A DNA stretch of 54,853 bases. It comes from Alphaproteobacteria bacterium (lineage in GTDB: Bacteria > Pseudomonadota > Alphaproteobacteria > UBA8366 > GCA-2717185). Shown here piece by piece: positions 17,627-26,609 of this stretch; position 1 is the first letter of the stretch, and each line of letters begins with the position of its first letter. The DNA is taken from assembly GCA_021774435.1 (NCBI GenBank), contig JAJFJB010000484.1, positions 1 to 54,853 on the forward strand, written 5' to 3'. The position numbers were made by a program, and so were the translations under genes. The notes beneath the pieces are model-generated. The model ran no database searches, was not told the origin of the DNA, and saw only the letters and a list, made by a program, of their open reading frames with translations.

Positions 17627-18652
17627 TTAAGTGTCGTCGTTTTTCTTACGCCGACGGCGCCCGGTCAGGAACATTGCGGCCAGGCCAGTGCCGAAGAGCG
17701 CCATTGTCCCTGGTTCTGGTACGACATTCAACAAATTCACACCAGCCGGACTCGGCGATCCGCCGCTGCCGAGCGCTGGAATTTGCGGGTCGCCGGTGTT
17801 GATGATGAGATCAACCCAGGACGCCTGATACGGTGCGGCGCCGGAACTGAACGGCGAGTCAAAGCCGAAACCACTCCTGGCATCCATGAAGATACCTTCA
17901 TCATCAAATTCGCCGAAATCAAACGCAGGCCCGATCGGATCGAAGAAGTTTGTATCGATGGGTGCGCCCTCGTCATCCGTGCAGACAGACCCTTCGTTGA
18001 AAGGTGGGAAGCAATCGTTGGTGAACCAGTGCAGGACATGGGTTATGACACCGGGATTTTCGTCCCCGTTGCCCGGCGTACCATCTGGGTCATCATCGGG
18101 TGCATTGAACGGATTATTCCGTCCTCGCGAGGCGTATAGGGCATCAAAGAATTCGCGGAACGGGTCGCCGTCCTGTTGAAATTCGGCGATGCCATCCCAA
18201 CCGGTCTCCGAATTCGCCACGCCGATTTCCTCAAGCGCAAAATCCCAACCTTCCGGCGATGAGATATTGTCGATTTGTGCCAGATTTCCGGCTTCGCCAC
18301 CACCTAATCCAGCGTCGCCAGGAAATAGGAGACTATCGCCAAAAAAGGGAATTTCCCAATCCCGAATAGCAAGGAATTCAAAGCCCGTGCCACCGCCTTG
18401 GTTTTGTCCCGCATTTGCATCTGACGTATTGCAAACCGTGAATTCGTAACGGTTGCCGCCCCCTTGGATGGGTGTGACCGAATCCGTGACGAACGATGTT
18501 CTGTCTTGTCCCGGCGTGAAATTATCTAGACACGCCTGTGGTGGTGCTGAAAATGATCCTGCTTGTGCAGGTGCCGTCGCCGCCAACATGCCGAAACCAG
18601 CTGTAAGTGCGAGGGCTGAAACGCCTGTCTTCAGGCCGTTCTTAAACTCCAT
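17627..18652 (-). CDS. PEP-CTERM sorting domain surface protein
   Basis: The ATG at 18652 (MEFKNGLKTGVSAL) follows a strong GGGGGAGAG site and gives a 341-residue protein. A signal peptide ends near APAQAG. An acidic, glycine- and aspartate-rich body with several cysteines follows (PDDDPDGTPGNGDENPG is typical). The C-terminus has VPEPG, a hydrophobic helix of about 18 residues and RRRRKK, the tripartite PEP-CTERM signal that exosortase cleaves and that usually accompanies exopolysaccharide or floc formation. No exosortase is in the window. A -24/-12 promoter and two upstream 17-bp sites point to sigma-54 and an enhancer-binding activator. The body has no recognised enzyme fold. Confidence 0.93.
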   Translation of the reverse strand: MEFKNGLKTGVSALALTAGFGMLAATAPAQAGSFSAPPQACLDNFTPGQDRTSFVTDSVTPIQGGGNRYEFTVCNTSDANAGQNQGGGTGFEFLAIRDWEIPFFGDSLLFPGDAGLGGGEAGNLAQIDNISSPEGWDFALEEIGVANSETGWDGIAEFQQDGDPFREFFDALYASRGRNNPFNAPDDDPDGTPGNGDENPGVITHVLHWFTNDCFPPFNEGSVCTDDEGAPIDTNFFDPIGPAFDFGEFDDEGIFMDARSGFGFDSPFSSGAAPYQASWVDLIINTGDPQIPALGSGGSPSPAGVNLLNVVPEPGTMALFGTGLAAMFLTGRRRRKKNDDT

Positions 18653-18769
18653 TTTACTCTCCCCCGGGGGACATACTGTCCCGCCGAATAAGTTGCCCAG
18701 TTCTCGATCCCTGCCCCCGCAAGAAACCAATGGTTGGACGACCACGGCTACTTTCCATGGTTATTAATT

Positions 18770-18785
18770 AGCAAAATTTGTGCCA
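18770..18785 (-). promoter_or_regulatory. Sigma-54 (-24/-12) promoter of the PEP-CTERM gene
   Basis: On the minus strand this reads TGGCACAAATTTTGCT, with the invariant GG and GC exactly ten bases apart, matching the RpoN consensus TGGCAC-N5-TTGC closely. It lies about 120 bp upstream of the PEP-CTERM start codon. PEP-CTERM genes are known in other bacteria to depend on RpoN with the PrsK/PrsR pair. Confidence 0.85.
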
Positions 18786-18870
18786 TTAATGATTTAAGGA
18801 AGATAGTATATAATTTTCAATGTGTTAAAGAATTATGGTTTGTGGCGACAGGAGGCGAGTTCTTAATTTT

Positions 18871-18887
18871 TGTAAAGAATTCCGACA
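18871..18887. promoter_or_regulatory. Putative enhancer-binding site 1 (17-bp repeat)
   Basis: TGTAAAGAATTCCGACA has the form TGT-N11-ACA and recurs identically at 19045-19061. It lies about 85 bp upstream of the -24/-12 promoter, a normal distance for a sigma-54 activator. A PrsR-type response regulator is the likely binder, by analogy with other PEP-CTERM genes. Confidence 0.65.
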
Positions 18888-19044
18888 TCATTTCGGTGAA
18901 ATCCGAGGTCAGCAATGACGCTCCTAAGTGGCGTGAAAAAACTTCTCCAATTGGTAGAGGTATTTTTCTTTTATTTAGAATGAGTTGGCGTGAAAATTTC
19001 GACCGTATCGATTCCACTTTCGGTATTGTGGTGCTTTCATCAAT

Positions 19045-19061
19045 TGTAAAGAATTCCGACA
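19045..19061. promoter_or_regulatory. Putative enhancer-binding site 2 (17-bp repeat)
   Basis: This is a second, identical copy of TGTAAAGAATTCCGACA, 174 bp beyond the first and about 260 bp upstream of the sigma-54 promoter. The flanks differ, so the conservation is confined to the motif. Its position fits a distal enhancer site acting by DNA looping. Confidence 0.62.
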
Positions 19062-19152
19062 GTGATATTGGTTTCGCATTTACGCCGCACTGTGCTTTTA
19101 TTCTTGGTTTTCGCCTTGCCGGTCTTCCTGGGGGCATCGTAAAATGGCCGCC

Positions 19153-19652
19153 ATGCGCATCCCGCTCGCCATCCACAACGCATATAGCGATAACACTAAC
19201 GGCGCGGCCTGACCGCTGAGTTGCTATACCTTGAACGGCGTCTCGGTCACCGTTTTGCGAACCAAACATTACGATGCGCGAAAGCCTTACTGTCCCGAAT
19301 ATGAACAGTTCATCTATCATACCAACGATGCATTGCTGCGTGTTCAGCCTGATCTCTACATCACATATGGCGCCCGTTGCGTCGTGCAGGAAGCGATGTG
19401 ACACGCGAAAGGGCGCGGTGTTAAGGCATTGTTTTGGCTCCATAACCATGGCTATGAACGCAAAGGAAACTTTCGCTATGCAGATCATGTGCTAAGCCCG
19501 AGTAAGGTCCTGCATGATCATTATATTGGGACGATCCCGTAGCGTATGGCAACGCGTCGGTGAAAGCGCTGCAGACCGCGAAACGGCTTTATGACGAAGA
19601 TACGTCGCGTAATCGCTATCTCGACTATTTTGGGTCGTTGTGTTTGCCTTGA
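19153..19652 (+). pseudogene. Decayed glycosyltransferase gene
   Basis: Reading from ATG at 19153 gives MRIPLAIHNAYSDNTNGAA, then an in-frame stop, then recognisable glycosyltransferase-like text: DLYITYGARCVVQEA, another stop, VKALFWLHNHGYERKGNF and ADHVLSPSKVLHDHY, and a stop at 19540. The C-terminal end, ASVKALQTAKRLYDEDTSRNRYLDYF, continues in a different frame to a stop at 19650. The order suggests a group-1-like glycosyltransferase much shortened by deletions, with three nonsense changes and a frameshift. Codon-like bias is visible only in these stitched frames. It cannot make a working enzyme. Its presence next to PEP-CTERM and CapK-like genes suggests a former surface-polysaccharide locus. 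Confidence 0.72.
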
Positions 19653-19679
19653 TCCCATTGTGTCGCAGACCGGAAAGGA

Positions 19680-21095
19680 ATGCAGTTCCATGTTCAAGGC
19701 CGTATTAACGTGATTTGGCAGGCCGCTGCGTCGGATTTCGCCCCGCTGCCGAGTTCGGGGGTCCCGGGTATCGTCTGGCCGGCGATCCCGAAGGGACGCG
19801 ATACGGAAACATTCGCAATACTTGCGCAACTCGAAATGTCGCAATGGTGGTCGCCTGAAGCACTGCAACGCCAACAATTTCGGCAGTTGAGTGAGCTTGT
19901 CCGCTTCGCGGCCCGCAGCGTGCCGTTTTATCGGCGCAGATTAGCGCAGTTTGGAAAGCAGGCGCGCAATCTGACGTCGGCAGATTGGCGAAACATACCG
20001 CTTCTCAACCGAGCCGATATACAGGATGCGGGTACCGAGCTAACGCCGAATAGGTCACTCCAACCGCATGGCGAAACACACATAGTCAAGACTTCAGGTT
20101 CCACTGGCGAACCTGTAAAGGTTCGATGTAATGCGGTAACCAGCCAGTTTCATGCGGCTCTCACGCTGAGAGATCATATTTGGCAGCAACGCGATTTTTC
20201 GCGAAAGGTTGCTATGGTGCGGCGTCTGTCGACGGAACTCGTCTCCGGATTGGAAACGGGAAAGGTCGCGCGCTGGGCTGCCGCATATTCATCCGGACCG
20301 ATGATTTTCCGAGATGTGCGGGAGTTGATTGATGACACCCTAAGATGGCTTGTGCGCGAAGAGCCGGGATACTTGATGACCTACCCAACTTACTTGGGTG
20401 AATTGATCTCGCGTGCGAACGATCTCGGTTTGAAACCGGAGAGACTGCGTGAGGTCACGACGTTTGGTGAACCCGTAACGGACGATCTGCGGGCATTGTG
20501 CCGGGACCGTTGGGCGGCGACAGTGGTCGATACGTACAGTGCACAGGAGGTTGGGATCGTCGCGCTGCAATGCCCCGGTCGCGACCATTATCACGTCCAG
20601 TCCGAAGGTGTTCTCCTCGAGGTGCTGGATGATGCGGGCCGACCTTGTGAGCCGGGTGAAATTGGGCGAGTTGTTTTGACACCGCTGCACAATTTCGCGA
20701 CGCCGCTGATCCGCTACGTTATCGGCGACTATGCGGAGGTCGGCGCGCCGTGCGAGTGCGGGCGCGGACTTCCCGTGATTCGCAAGTTTTTGGGCCGGGC
20801 TATGAATATGCTGAAATTACCTTCCGGTGGGCATGTATGGGTGGCGGTGAGTGATAGCGGTTTGGAGAAAATCGTACCGCTGCGGCATTTTCAGATCGTC
20901 CAATTACCGAATTTTTCGCTTAGACTGAAACTCGTCGTAGAACGGGCCTTGTCCGAAGATGAGGAATTGTTGGCGCGTCACGCCATGACGCGTGCGACAG
21001 GGCATGAGTTCGATGTGCAGCTCGACTATGTTGATGCCATTCCGCGCGCCACGAGCGGCAAGCTGGAAGTCGTGATTTCCGAGGCGATTGATTAA
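19680..21095 (+). CDS. CapK/phenylacetate-CoA ligase-like adenylate-forming enzyme, copy 1
   Basis: This 471-residue member of the CapK/PaaK class has the ATP-binding loop TSGSTGEPV near residue 138, DTYSAQEVG near 286, a TPLHNFATPLIRYxxGDYAE segment near 340 and a C-terminal IPRATSGKLE with the lysine of the adenylating domain. CCECGRGLP-like cysteines near 360 (APCECGRGLP) are as in PaaK relatives. Such enzymes activate a carboxylic acid as acyl-AMP; in CapK-type surface loci the acceptor is often not CoA. The substrate is unknown. The ATG at 19680 lies very close to a GGAAAGGA tract, so a slightly later start is possible. It heads a run of three paralogs. Confidence 0.85.
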   Translation: MQFHVQGRINVIWQAAASDFAPLPSSGVPGIVWPAIPKGRDTETFAILAQLEMSQWWSPEALQRQQFRQLSELVRFAARSVPFYRRRLAQFGKQARNLTSADWRNIPLLNRADIQDAGTELTPNRSLQPHGETHIVKTSGSTGEPVKVRCNAVTSQFHAALTLRDHIWQQRDFSRKVAMVRRLSTELVSGLETGKVARWAAAYSSGPMIFRDVRELIDDTLRWLVREEPGYLMTYPTYLGELISRANDLGLKPERLREVTTFGEPVTDDLRALCRDRWAATVVDTYSAQEVGIVALQCPGRDHYHVQSEGVLLEVLDDAGRPCEPGEIGRVVLTPLHNFATPLIRYVIGDYAEVGAPCECGRGLPVIRKFLGRAMNMLKLPSGGHVWVAVSDSGLEKIVPLRHFQIVQLPNFSLRLKLVVERALSEDEELLARHAMTRATGHEFDVQLDYVDAIPRATSGKLEVVISEAID

Positions 21096-21152
21096 GTGAC
21101 TCGGGTATATTTGTTCATAATAGGAATCGTTTAAGGTTTTGGGCCACACATC

Positions 21153-22544
21153 GTGAACGACGCAAGAAATTTCGCGCCCGTGAAGCTTGAAGCAGTCCCG
21201 CGTTCGGCGATGCCCGGTATTGTTTGGCCGGCGGTGCCGGTTGGGCAAGATGCCGCGACCCTAGCGCTCCTCGCGCAACTTGAAATGTCGCAATGGTGGT
21301 CTCCAGAAGTTTTGCTGCACCGGCAGCTCGAACAGGCAACTGAATTGTTACGGTTCTCGGCACGCACTGTACCCTTCTACCGGGACCGTTTGGCCGCGCT
21401 TGCCGAGGGTACGGGGGCACTAACAATGGACGACTGGCGTTCCATTCCAATCTTGCACCGGGCGGAAGTCCAGGAAGCCGGTGATGCGCTCGCCACGCAG
21501 CGGCCGATTAAAGGTCACGGCGCTTGGCACGACGTTACAACGTCAGGGTCGACAGGGGAGCCGGTTGTTGTCCAGTGGAACGCCGTCACGCACCAGTTTC
21601 ACACCGCGATCACGCTGCGGGATCATATTTGGCACCGGCGTAACTTTTCGGCCAAGGTTGGGTTGGCGCGTCGGCAATCGGAGAAAACTCTCGACGCGAT
21701 GAAGGCGGGCAAATCGGCGCGTTGGGCGACGTCATATCGCTCCGGCCCGATGGTCTTTTTCGAATTGGCGGATTCGGTTGACGACGCGTTGAATTGGATG
21801 GCGAAGGAAGAGCCGGATTATCTGATAACCTATCCGGGCTATCTGCGCGCGATGATCCAGCAGAGCGAGCGATCCGGTATCAAGCCGTCTCGACTGCGAG
21901 AGGTTATGACGTTCGGCGGCATCGTTCCTGACGATTTGAGAACGCTTTCTGCGACGCGCTGGGGCGCCAAACTGGTCGATATGTACAGCACTCAGGAAGT
22001 TGGAATCATGGCGCTCGAATGTCCGAATCACGAACATCTTCATGTGCAGTCGGAGAGCGTGCTTTTGGAAGTGCTCGATGAAAAAGGGGACCCTTGCGCA
22101 CCAGGCGAAGTCGGCCGCATTATTGCAACGCCATTGCACAATTTTGCAACGCCCTTAATTCGTTACTTCGTTGGCGATTATGCCGAAGTTGGCCACCCTT
22201 GCGACAGCGGCCGCGGTCTTCCCGTACTGCGAAAAATATATGGGCGCGCGCGCAATATGATGACTTTGCCCAACGGCGAAAAAATCTGGGTCGCGGTGAA
22301 CGATAGCGGCTTTTATGCGATCGAACCATTGCGTCAATTTCAGATCGTTCAAGCGGCGGACCTTACCGTAAAACTGAAATTGGTGGTCGACCGTCCGCTG
22401 ACGCCGGAGGAAGAAGCTGTGGCGCGTAATGCAGTGCGTAGCGCGACCGGATATGATTTTGATGTGCAACTCGATTACGTCGACGCGATGCCGAGCGTCC
22501 TGGGCGGGAAACTGGAAGACGTGGTTTCCGAGGTCGTCGATTGA
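21153..22544 (+). CDS. CapK/phenylacetate-CoA ligase-like adenylate-forming enzyme, copy 2
   Basis: This 463-residue paralog of the preceding gene starts at GTG 21153 (MNDARNFAPV) 57 bp after it. It keeps all core motifs: TSGSTGEPV near residue 130, DMYSTQEVG, TPLHNFATPLIRYFVGDYAE, the CDSGRGLPV loop and MPSVLGGKLEDV at the end with the adenylation lysine. Shared text such as PGIVWPA and QLEMSQWWSPE at the N-terminus, which standard PaaK proteins lack, shows that the copies arose by local duplication. Function and substrate are as uncertain as for copy 1. The pair may act on different acids or form a heteromer. Confidence 0.85.
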   Translation: MNDARNFAPVKLEAVPRSAMPGIVWPAVPVGQDAATLALLAQLEMSQWWSPEVLLHRQLEQATELLRFSARTVPFYRDRLAALAEGTGALTMDDWRSIPILHRAEVQEAGDALATQRPIKGHGAWHDVTTSGSTGEPVVVQWNAVTHQFHTAITLRDHIWHRRNFSAKVGLARRQSEKTLDAMKAGKSARWATSYRSGPMVFFELADSVDDALNWMAKEEPDYLITYPGYLRAMIQQSERSGIKPSRLREVMTFGGIVPDDLRTLSATRWGAKLVDMYSTQEVGIMALECPNHEHLHVQSESVLLEVLDEKGDPCAPGEVGRIIATPLHNFATPLIRYFVGDYAEVGHPCDSGRGLPVLRKIYGRARNMMTLPNGEKIWVAVNDSGFYAIEPLRQFQIVQAADLTVKLKLVVDRPLTPEEEAVARNAVRSATGYDFDVQLDYVDAMPSVLGGKLEDVVSEVVD

Positions 22545-22600
22545 TTGTGTCGAGCAACTATTCTCACGGCAGGTGAAATTATAGCCAGGAACATCGGACG

Positions 22601-23908
22601 GTGGCCTTATTTATAGAAACCTCAAAAACTGATGCCGACCATGTCCCAACATCGGCCGTAACGGGTATCGTCTGGCCCGCGCTTGCGGATCCTGAATTTA
22701 CACCAACGCTCGCAATTCTGGGGCAACTGCTGACGACACAATGGTGGTCGCCGGAAACAATCTTGCGCCGCCAGTTACAGCAATTGACGCAGTTGGTTTC
22801 CTTCGCCGCACAGACGGTGCCGTTTTACCGGTTGCGGCTTGCTGAATTCGCCCGGCCGCGGCGCTCTCTTACTTTGGCGGAGTGGCGCCGCATCTCGTTA
22901 TTGCACCAACGCGATATTCAAAAATCAGGATCATCCTTGGTGACGGCGCGACCGCTGAAAGAGCACGGACTTGTAGCAGACATTCAGAGGTCCGACACTA
23001 TGGGCGAACCGTTTGTTGTTAAACGGAGCGCCGTGGCGGCGCGGTTTTCAACGGCACTGACGCTCCGCGATCATCTTGCGCATCGACGTGATTTTTTGGG
23101 AAAACTTGCCTGCATTCGCCGTCTCGACGGTCCCGCCGGGAAGCCGCGAAAACCGGGTTCCTGGGTTGAAGGTTTCCCCTCCGGTCCACTATTGCAGCGC
23201 GATATTGGGGACCCGCTCGACGAGACACTGGAATGGCTCGCGCAAGAGGAACCGGCATACCTGATGACGGTGCCAAGCTATCTTCGTGCCTTGATCGAGC
23301 GAAGTGCGGAAATTGGTGCGCCACATGTCGGGCTGCGGGGCGTTATTACGTTCGGAGAGGCGGTCGAGCAGGAATTGCGTGTGGCGTGCGCTGATTGTTG
23401 GCAGGTGTCAGTCACCGATACCTATCGTACCGCCGAAGTGGGGCCGGTCGCTTTTCAGTGTCCTGACCACACACACTATTTGGCCCAGGCCGAAGGGGTA
23501 TTCGTCGAGGTCCTTGACGACGCCGGTGCTCCCTGCACGCCGGGCGACGTCGGCCGCGTCGTGGTGACGCCCTTGCATAACTTCTCGATGCCTTTGATCC
23601 GTTACGACACGGGTGACTTTGCGGAAGTGGGCGCACCTTGCGAAAGCGGACGCGGGTTACCGGTGCTTAAACGCATCATTGGTCCATCAAAGGTGCGCTG
23701 AATTCTATGAACCGATATCCGGGCCGCAGTGTCATTTTACGAGGGCCGTTTGTGGCGCGGCACTTGGAACCAGAGGAAGAGGCGCAAACGAATACCTATT
23801 CTTGGCGTTGCCGGCACGAATTATGCGGTGAACCTCGTCTGTCTCGATGAAATTCCGCGTTCTGCCGGCGGCAAGTATGAGGATGTCATTTCGGAACTCG
23901 CCGATTGA
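22601..23908 (+). pseudogene. Third CapK-like paralog, inactivated
   Basis: A GTG at 22601 opens a frame of 366 residues that follows the other two copies through GRGLPVLKR and then stops at 23701. The lost C-terminal part is visible in other frames, ending in YAVNLVCLDEIPRSAGGKYEDVISELAD to a stop at 23906; about 60 residues between have been lost or scrambled. The ATP loop is also ruined: copies 1 and 2 read TSGSTGEPV, this one RSDTMGEPF. With both the loop and the adenylation lysine domain gone, acyl-adenylate chemistry is not expected. A truncated non-catalytic protein could still be made. Confidence 0.8.
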
Positions 23909-24051
23909 GCCCAATGCTACCGGGCTATGATCAAGATTATTAACAATAGGTTCGCTAAAGGCATCTATTCCATTTATTCGCCTAATTGTCCGCAGACAGC
24001 GTCACATAAGCGCTAGTTTGATAAAGGACTTTAGTGGCTTAGGAGGTTCAG

Positions 24052-24068
24052 TGTCCGAATATTTTACA
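24052..24068. promoter_or_regulatory. Third copy of the PEP-CTERM 17-bp site
   Basis: TGTCCGAATATTTTACA matches the reverse complement of the 18871/19045 motif at 14 of 17 positions, including both TGT and ACA ends. It lies about 100 bp upstream of the PEP-CTERM remnant. No GG-N10-GC promoter was found between the two, consistent with a decayed promoter. Confidence 0.5.
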
Positions 24069-24110
24069 ATATTGGAGGTCGATAATTTCCTCGCGCCACT
24101 TTCGGTCCTT

Positions 24111-24130
24111 AGCCCCTTCGCGGGGTTTTT
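24111..24130 (+). terminator. Short hairpin terminator
   Basis: AGCCCC-TTCGC-GGGGTTTTTTT is a compact GC stem followed by a run of T on the plus strand. It lies downstream of the CapK-like cluster and would end its transcripts, just before the PEP-CTERM remnant begins. Confidence 0.65.
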
Positions 24131-24153
24131 TTGATGAGGAGGACGATGTCGTC

Positions 24154-24384
24154 TTGGTGTTTTTGACCAACGACGAAGACGGGTTCATGAATCCGGGACA
24201 ATCCCATGGCGGGTTTTTTTGGTGCTGTATCGCCGATTTTCAATCCGAAGTCCTGCTGGTTGGCACCGATGGAACTTTCTTCGGAGAAACCGTAAAGGCG
24301 CCGGAACCCGAGGCGCTTGCTTTGTTCGGTATCGGTTTGCTGGGGATTGGTGTGGCGATCCGGCGGCGGCGAACGGCTCGTTGA
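24154..24384 (+). pseudogene. PEP-CTERM protein remnant (C-terminal end only)
   Basis: The only coding text is about 76 residues, opening at a TTG with a GAGGA tract 14-20 bp before it; it lacks a signal peptide. The end carries APEPEALALFGIGLLGIGVA followed by RRRRTAR, a clear PEP-CTERM sorting tail. Upstream the frame runs back through the transcription terminator, so an N-terminal part cannot have been joined recently in the present arrangement. This fits a truncated relic of a second PEP-CTERM gene, an idea supported by the related 17-bp site upstream. A short functional peptide is unlikely because export needs a leader. Confidence 0.65.
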
Positions 24385-24399
24385 TGCCATTTTAAGGAC

Positions 24400-24430
24400 A
24401 AAAAACGGCGGCCTGGATTTCCAAGCCACC
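24400..24430 (-). terminator. Rho-independent terminator of the enoyl-CoA hydratase/thiolase operon
   Basis: On the minus strand GGTGGCTTGG-AAAT-CCAGGCCGCC forms a ten-pair stem (two G-T pairs) followed by GTTTTTTG. It begins 23 bp past the hydratase stop, as expected for the end of this operon. Confidence 0.8.
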
Positions 24431-24452
24431 ACATTTGTTCCTGCGGGTTTCC

Positions 24453-25271
24453 TTACCGCCCCTTGATCACCGGCGTTCTTTTTTCCAAGAAGGCAGCGCG
24501 GCATTCTTGGGCATCTTCGCTCGCAAAGGCGCGTTTGATGTTAGCGAGCTCGAAGCGGAGATGTTGCTCCACATCGATGCCTGTCGTGGCGCGGCCGATG
24601 GCGCGCTTGGTGAGGCGTGTCGTGATGGGCGACCATTGCGCCAGTTGCTGGCAGTATTCGGCCAGCCGCGCGCCGACTTGGTCGTCATCGACAACTTCGC
24701 CCGCCATACCAAGGCTGACGGCTTCCTCGCCCTGTACGGTGCGATTTTCCAGCATGAAGCGCATGGCCTGCTCGTAGCCGATGGCCTGTCCGAGCGTCCA
24801 ACTCAATCCGCCATCGGGTGAACCGCCGATGCGCGTATAGCCTGCCATGAGCCGCGCACCGCGTGCGACAATCCGGATGTCCGCTGCCATGGCGAGCGAC
24901 AGGCCGGCCCCGACCGCCGCGCCGTTGATGCCGGCGACGATCGGCTTGTCGCAGCGTTGCCGTAGCACAGTGACGAAGCGGCCAACCCAGCCGATATCGT
25001 CGAGCTGCACGTCCTGTGCCGAATGCGGCGCCAGATTCGGGTTTCGCTCTGCGGTTAGGTCGAGCCCGGCGCAGAAGGCATCCCCTGCGCCGGTGAGCGC
25101 GATCACCCACACTGACTCGTCCTTCGCGGCTTCCTCGACCGCACCGACGACGCCCCAACCAAGTTCATCGCTGATGGCGTTCTTCTTCTGCGGCCGGTTC
25201 AGTGTGATCGTGCGGACATGGCCATCCTGTGCGGTTTCGACGACCGCGGTCTTGCTTTGACCGTCAGGCAC
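24453..25271 (-). CDS. Enoyl-CoA hydratase/isomerase (crotonase) family protein
   Basis: The start is taken as the GTG at 25271 ([13 protein letters not shown]), which shares its G with the TAG stop of the thiolase gene. The 272-residue product has crotonase features: LNRPQKKNAIS, the oxyanion-hole segment ALTGAGDAFCAGLDL near residue 65 and GAAVGAGLSLAMAADIRI near 115. A glycine-aspartate (GGSPDGG) occupies the region of the second catalytic glutamate, so a hydratase with altered chemistry or an isomerase is possible. With the thiolase it forms a beta-oxidation-type pair. Confidence 0.9.
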   Translation of the reverse strand: MPDGQSKTAVVETAQDGHVRTITLNRPQKKNAISDELGWGVVGAVEEAAKDESVWVIALTGAGDAFCAGLDLTAERNPNLAPHSAQDVQLDDIGWVGRFVTVLRQRCDKPIVAGINGAAVGAGLSLAMAADIRIVARGARLMAGYTRIGGSPDGGLSWTLGQAIGYEQAMRFMLENRTVQGEEAVSLGMAGEVVDDDQVGARLAEYCQQLAQWSPITTRLTKRAIGRATTGIDVEQHLRFELANIKRAFASEDAQECRAAFLEKRTPVIKGR

Positions 25272-26455
25272 TAGGCGACCTCGAAAAGACCGGCCGCGCC
25301 CATGCCGCCGCCGATGCACATCGTGCAGACGACCTTCTTGGCGCCCCGGCGCTTGCCTTCGATCAGCGCGTGACCAACCATGCGAGCACCACTCATGCCG
25401 AACGGGTGGCCGATGGAAATCGCACCGCCATTGACATTGAGCAGCTCATTGGGAATGCCGAGCTTGTCACGGCTATAGATGACCTGAACCGCGAAGGCTT
25501 CATTCAGCTCCCACAGATCGATGTCTTCCATTTTCAGCCCGTGCCGTTCCAGCAAGCGCGGTACCGCATAGACCGGCCCAATGCCCATCTCGTCGGGTTC
25601 GCAACCAGCGACTGCGAGACCGCGGAAATAGCCAAGCGGTTCCAAGCCACGTTTCTCGGCCAGCTTGGCGTCCATGACCACGGCCGCTGACGCACCGTCG
25701 GATAGCTGGCTGGCATTGCCGGCGGTGATGTAGCCCTGTTCATGAACAACAGGTTTTAGGCCGTTGAGCCCCTCGAGCGTCGTGGTCGGACGGTTGCCTT
25801 CATCCTGCTCAAGCGTGACCGTCTGTTCGCTGGTTTCTCCGGATTCCCTGTCCGTTACGATCTTCGTCGTTTCCATCGGAACGATTTCGTCATCGAACTT
25901 GCCGGCTTGCTGTGCGGCGGCGGTGCGCAGTTGGCTTTGCAGTGAATATTCGTCCTGCGCTTCGCGGCTGACTTGATAGCGTTCCGCGACCGTCTCTGCG
26001 GTTTGCAGCATGCTGTCGTAAAGAGCCGGTTTATGCTCGACAATCCATTCATTGTCGCCGCGATAGTTATTTTTCTTGTCATTCACGACAAGGCTTACCG
26101 ATTCCAGGCCGCCCGCGACCATGGCCGGTACGTCATCGACCATCACTCGCTGCGCCGCCATGGCGATGGTCTGCATGCCGGAGGAGCAGAAACGATTTAC
26201 TGTCGCGCCCGATGTCGTGACCGGCAGGCCGGCACGAATGGCAATCTGGCGGGCAATGTTGCCGCCTGTCGCGCCTTCCGGCGTGGCGCAGCCCATCAGT
26301 ACGTCCTCGACTTCGGCGGGATCGATGCCAGCCCGTTCGACGGCATTGGACACCGCATGCGCACCCATATCGGCACCGTGCGTGTTGTTGAAGGCGCCGC
26401 GGTACGCCTTACCGATCGGCGTACGGGCAGTGGAAACAATGACGGCTTCTTTCAT
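25271..26455 (-). CDS. Acetyl-CoA acetyltransferase (thiolase)
   Basis: The ATG at 26455 ([15 protein letters not shown]) follows GGGAG and gives 394 residues, the standard thiolase length. The nucleophilic cysteine lies in [15 protein letters not shown] near residue 88. [19 protein letters not shown] carries the catalytic histidine near 350, and [13 protein letters not shown] the second cysteine near 381. It cleaves 3-ketoacyl-CoA, or condenses acetyl-CoA, in the cytoplasm. The downstream hydratase is translationally coupled, and the operon ends at the 24400-24430 terminator. Confidence 0.94.
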   Translation of the reverse strand: MKEAVIVSTARTPIGKAYRGAFNNTHGADMGAHAVSNAVERAGIDPAEVEDVLMGCATPEGATGGNIARQIAIRAGLPVTTSGATVNRFCSSGMQTIAMAAQRVMVDDVPAMVAGGLESVSLVVNDKKNNYRGDNEWIVEHKPALYDSMLQTAETVAERYQVSREAQDEYSLQSQLRTAAAQQAGKFDDEIVPMETTKIVTDRESGETSEQTVTLEQDEGNRPTTTLEGLNGLKPVVHEQGYITAGNASQLSDGASAAVVMDAKLAEKRGLEPLGYFRGLAVAGCEPDEMGIGPVYAVPRLLERHGLKMEDIDLWELNEAFAVQVIYSRDKLGIPNELLNVNGGAISIGHPFGMSGARMVGHALIEGKRRGAKKVVCTMCIGGGMGAAGLFEVA

Positions 26456-26609
26456 CGGAAACTCCCTAAATAAGCGTATTATGAGTTGTTGCCCGCACCC
26501 TACCGCTATGGTGCGTATGGGCGCAACAAGGAGCGTGCTTGGGTTCCGTTGACAGTCGCAGCGCTGCGCCAAATAATCTTGTCGGCGTGACCCCAAGGGG
26601 AATTTTGAT

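Noticed and set aside
18734..19219. A 161-residue plus-strand frame
   Set aside because: It runs through the sigma-54 promoter and both enhancer-like sites and its text looks like regulatory DNA translated, not a protein.
18817..19488. A 223-residue minus-strand frame overlapping the PEP-CTERM upstream region
   Set aside because: It crosses both 17-bp regulatory sites and the glycosyltransferase remnant on the other strand, has no homology that I recognise and no ribosome-binding site worth noting.
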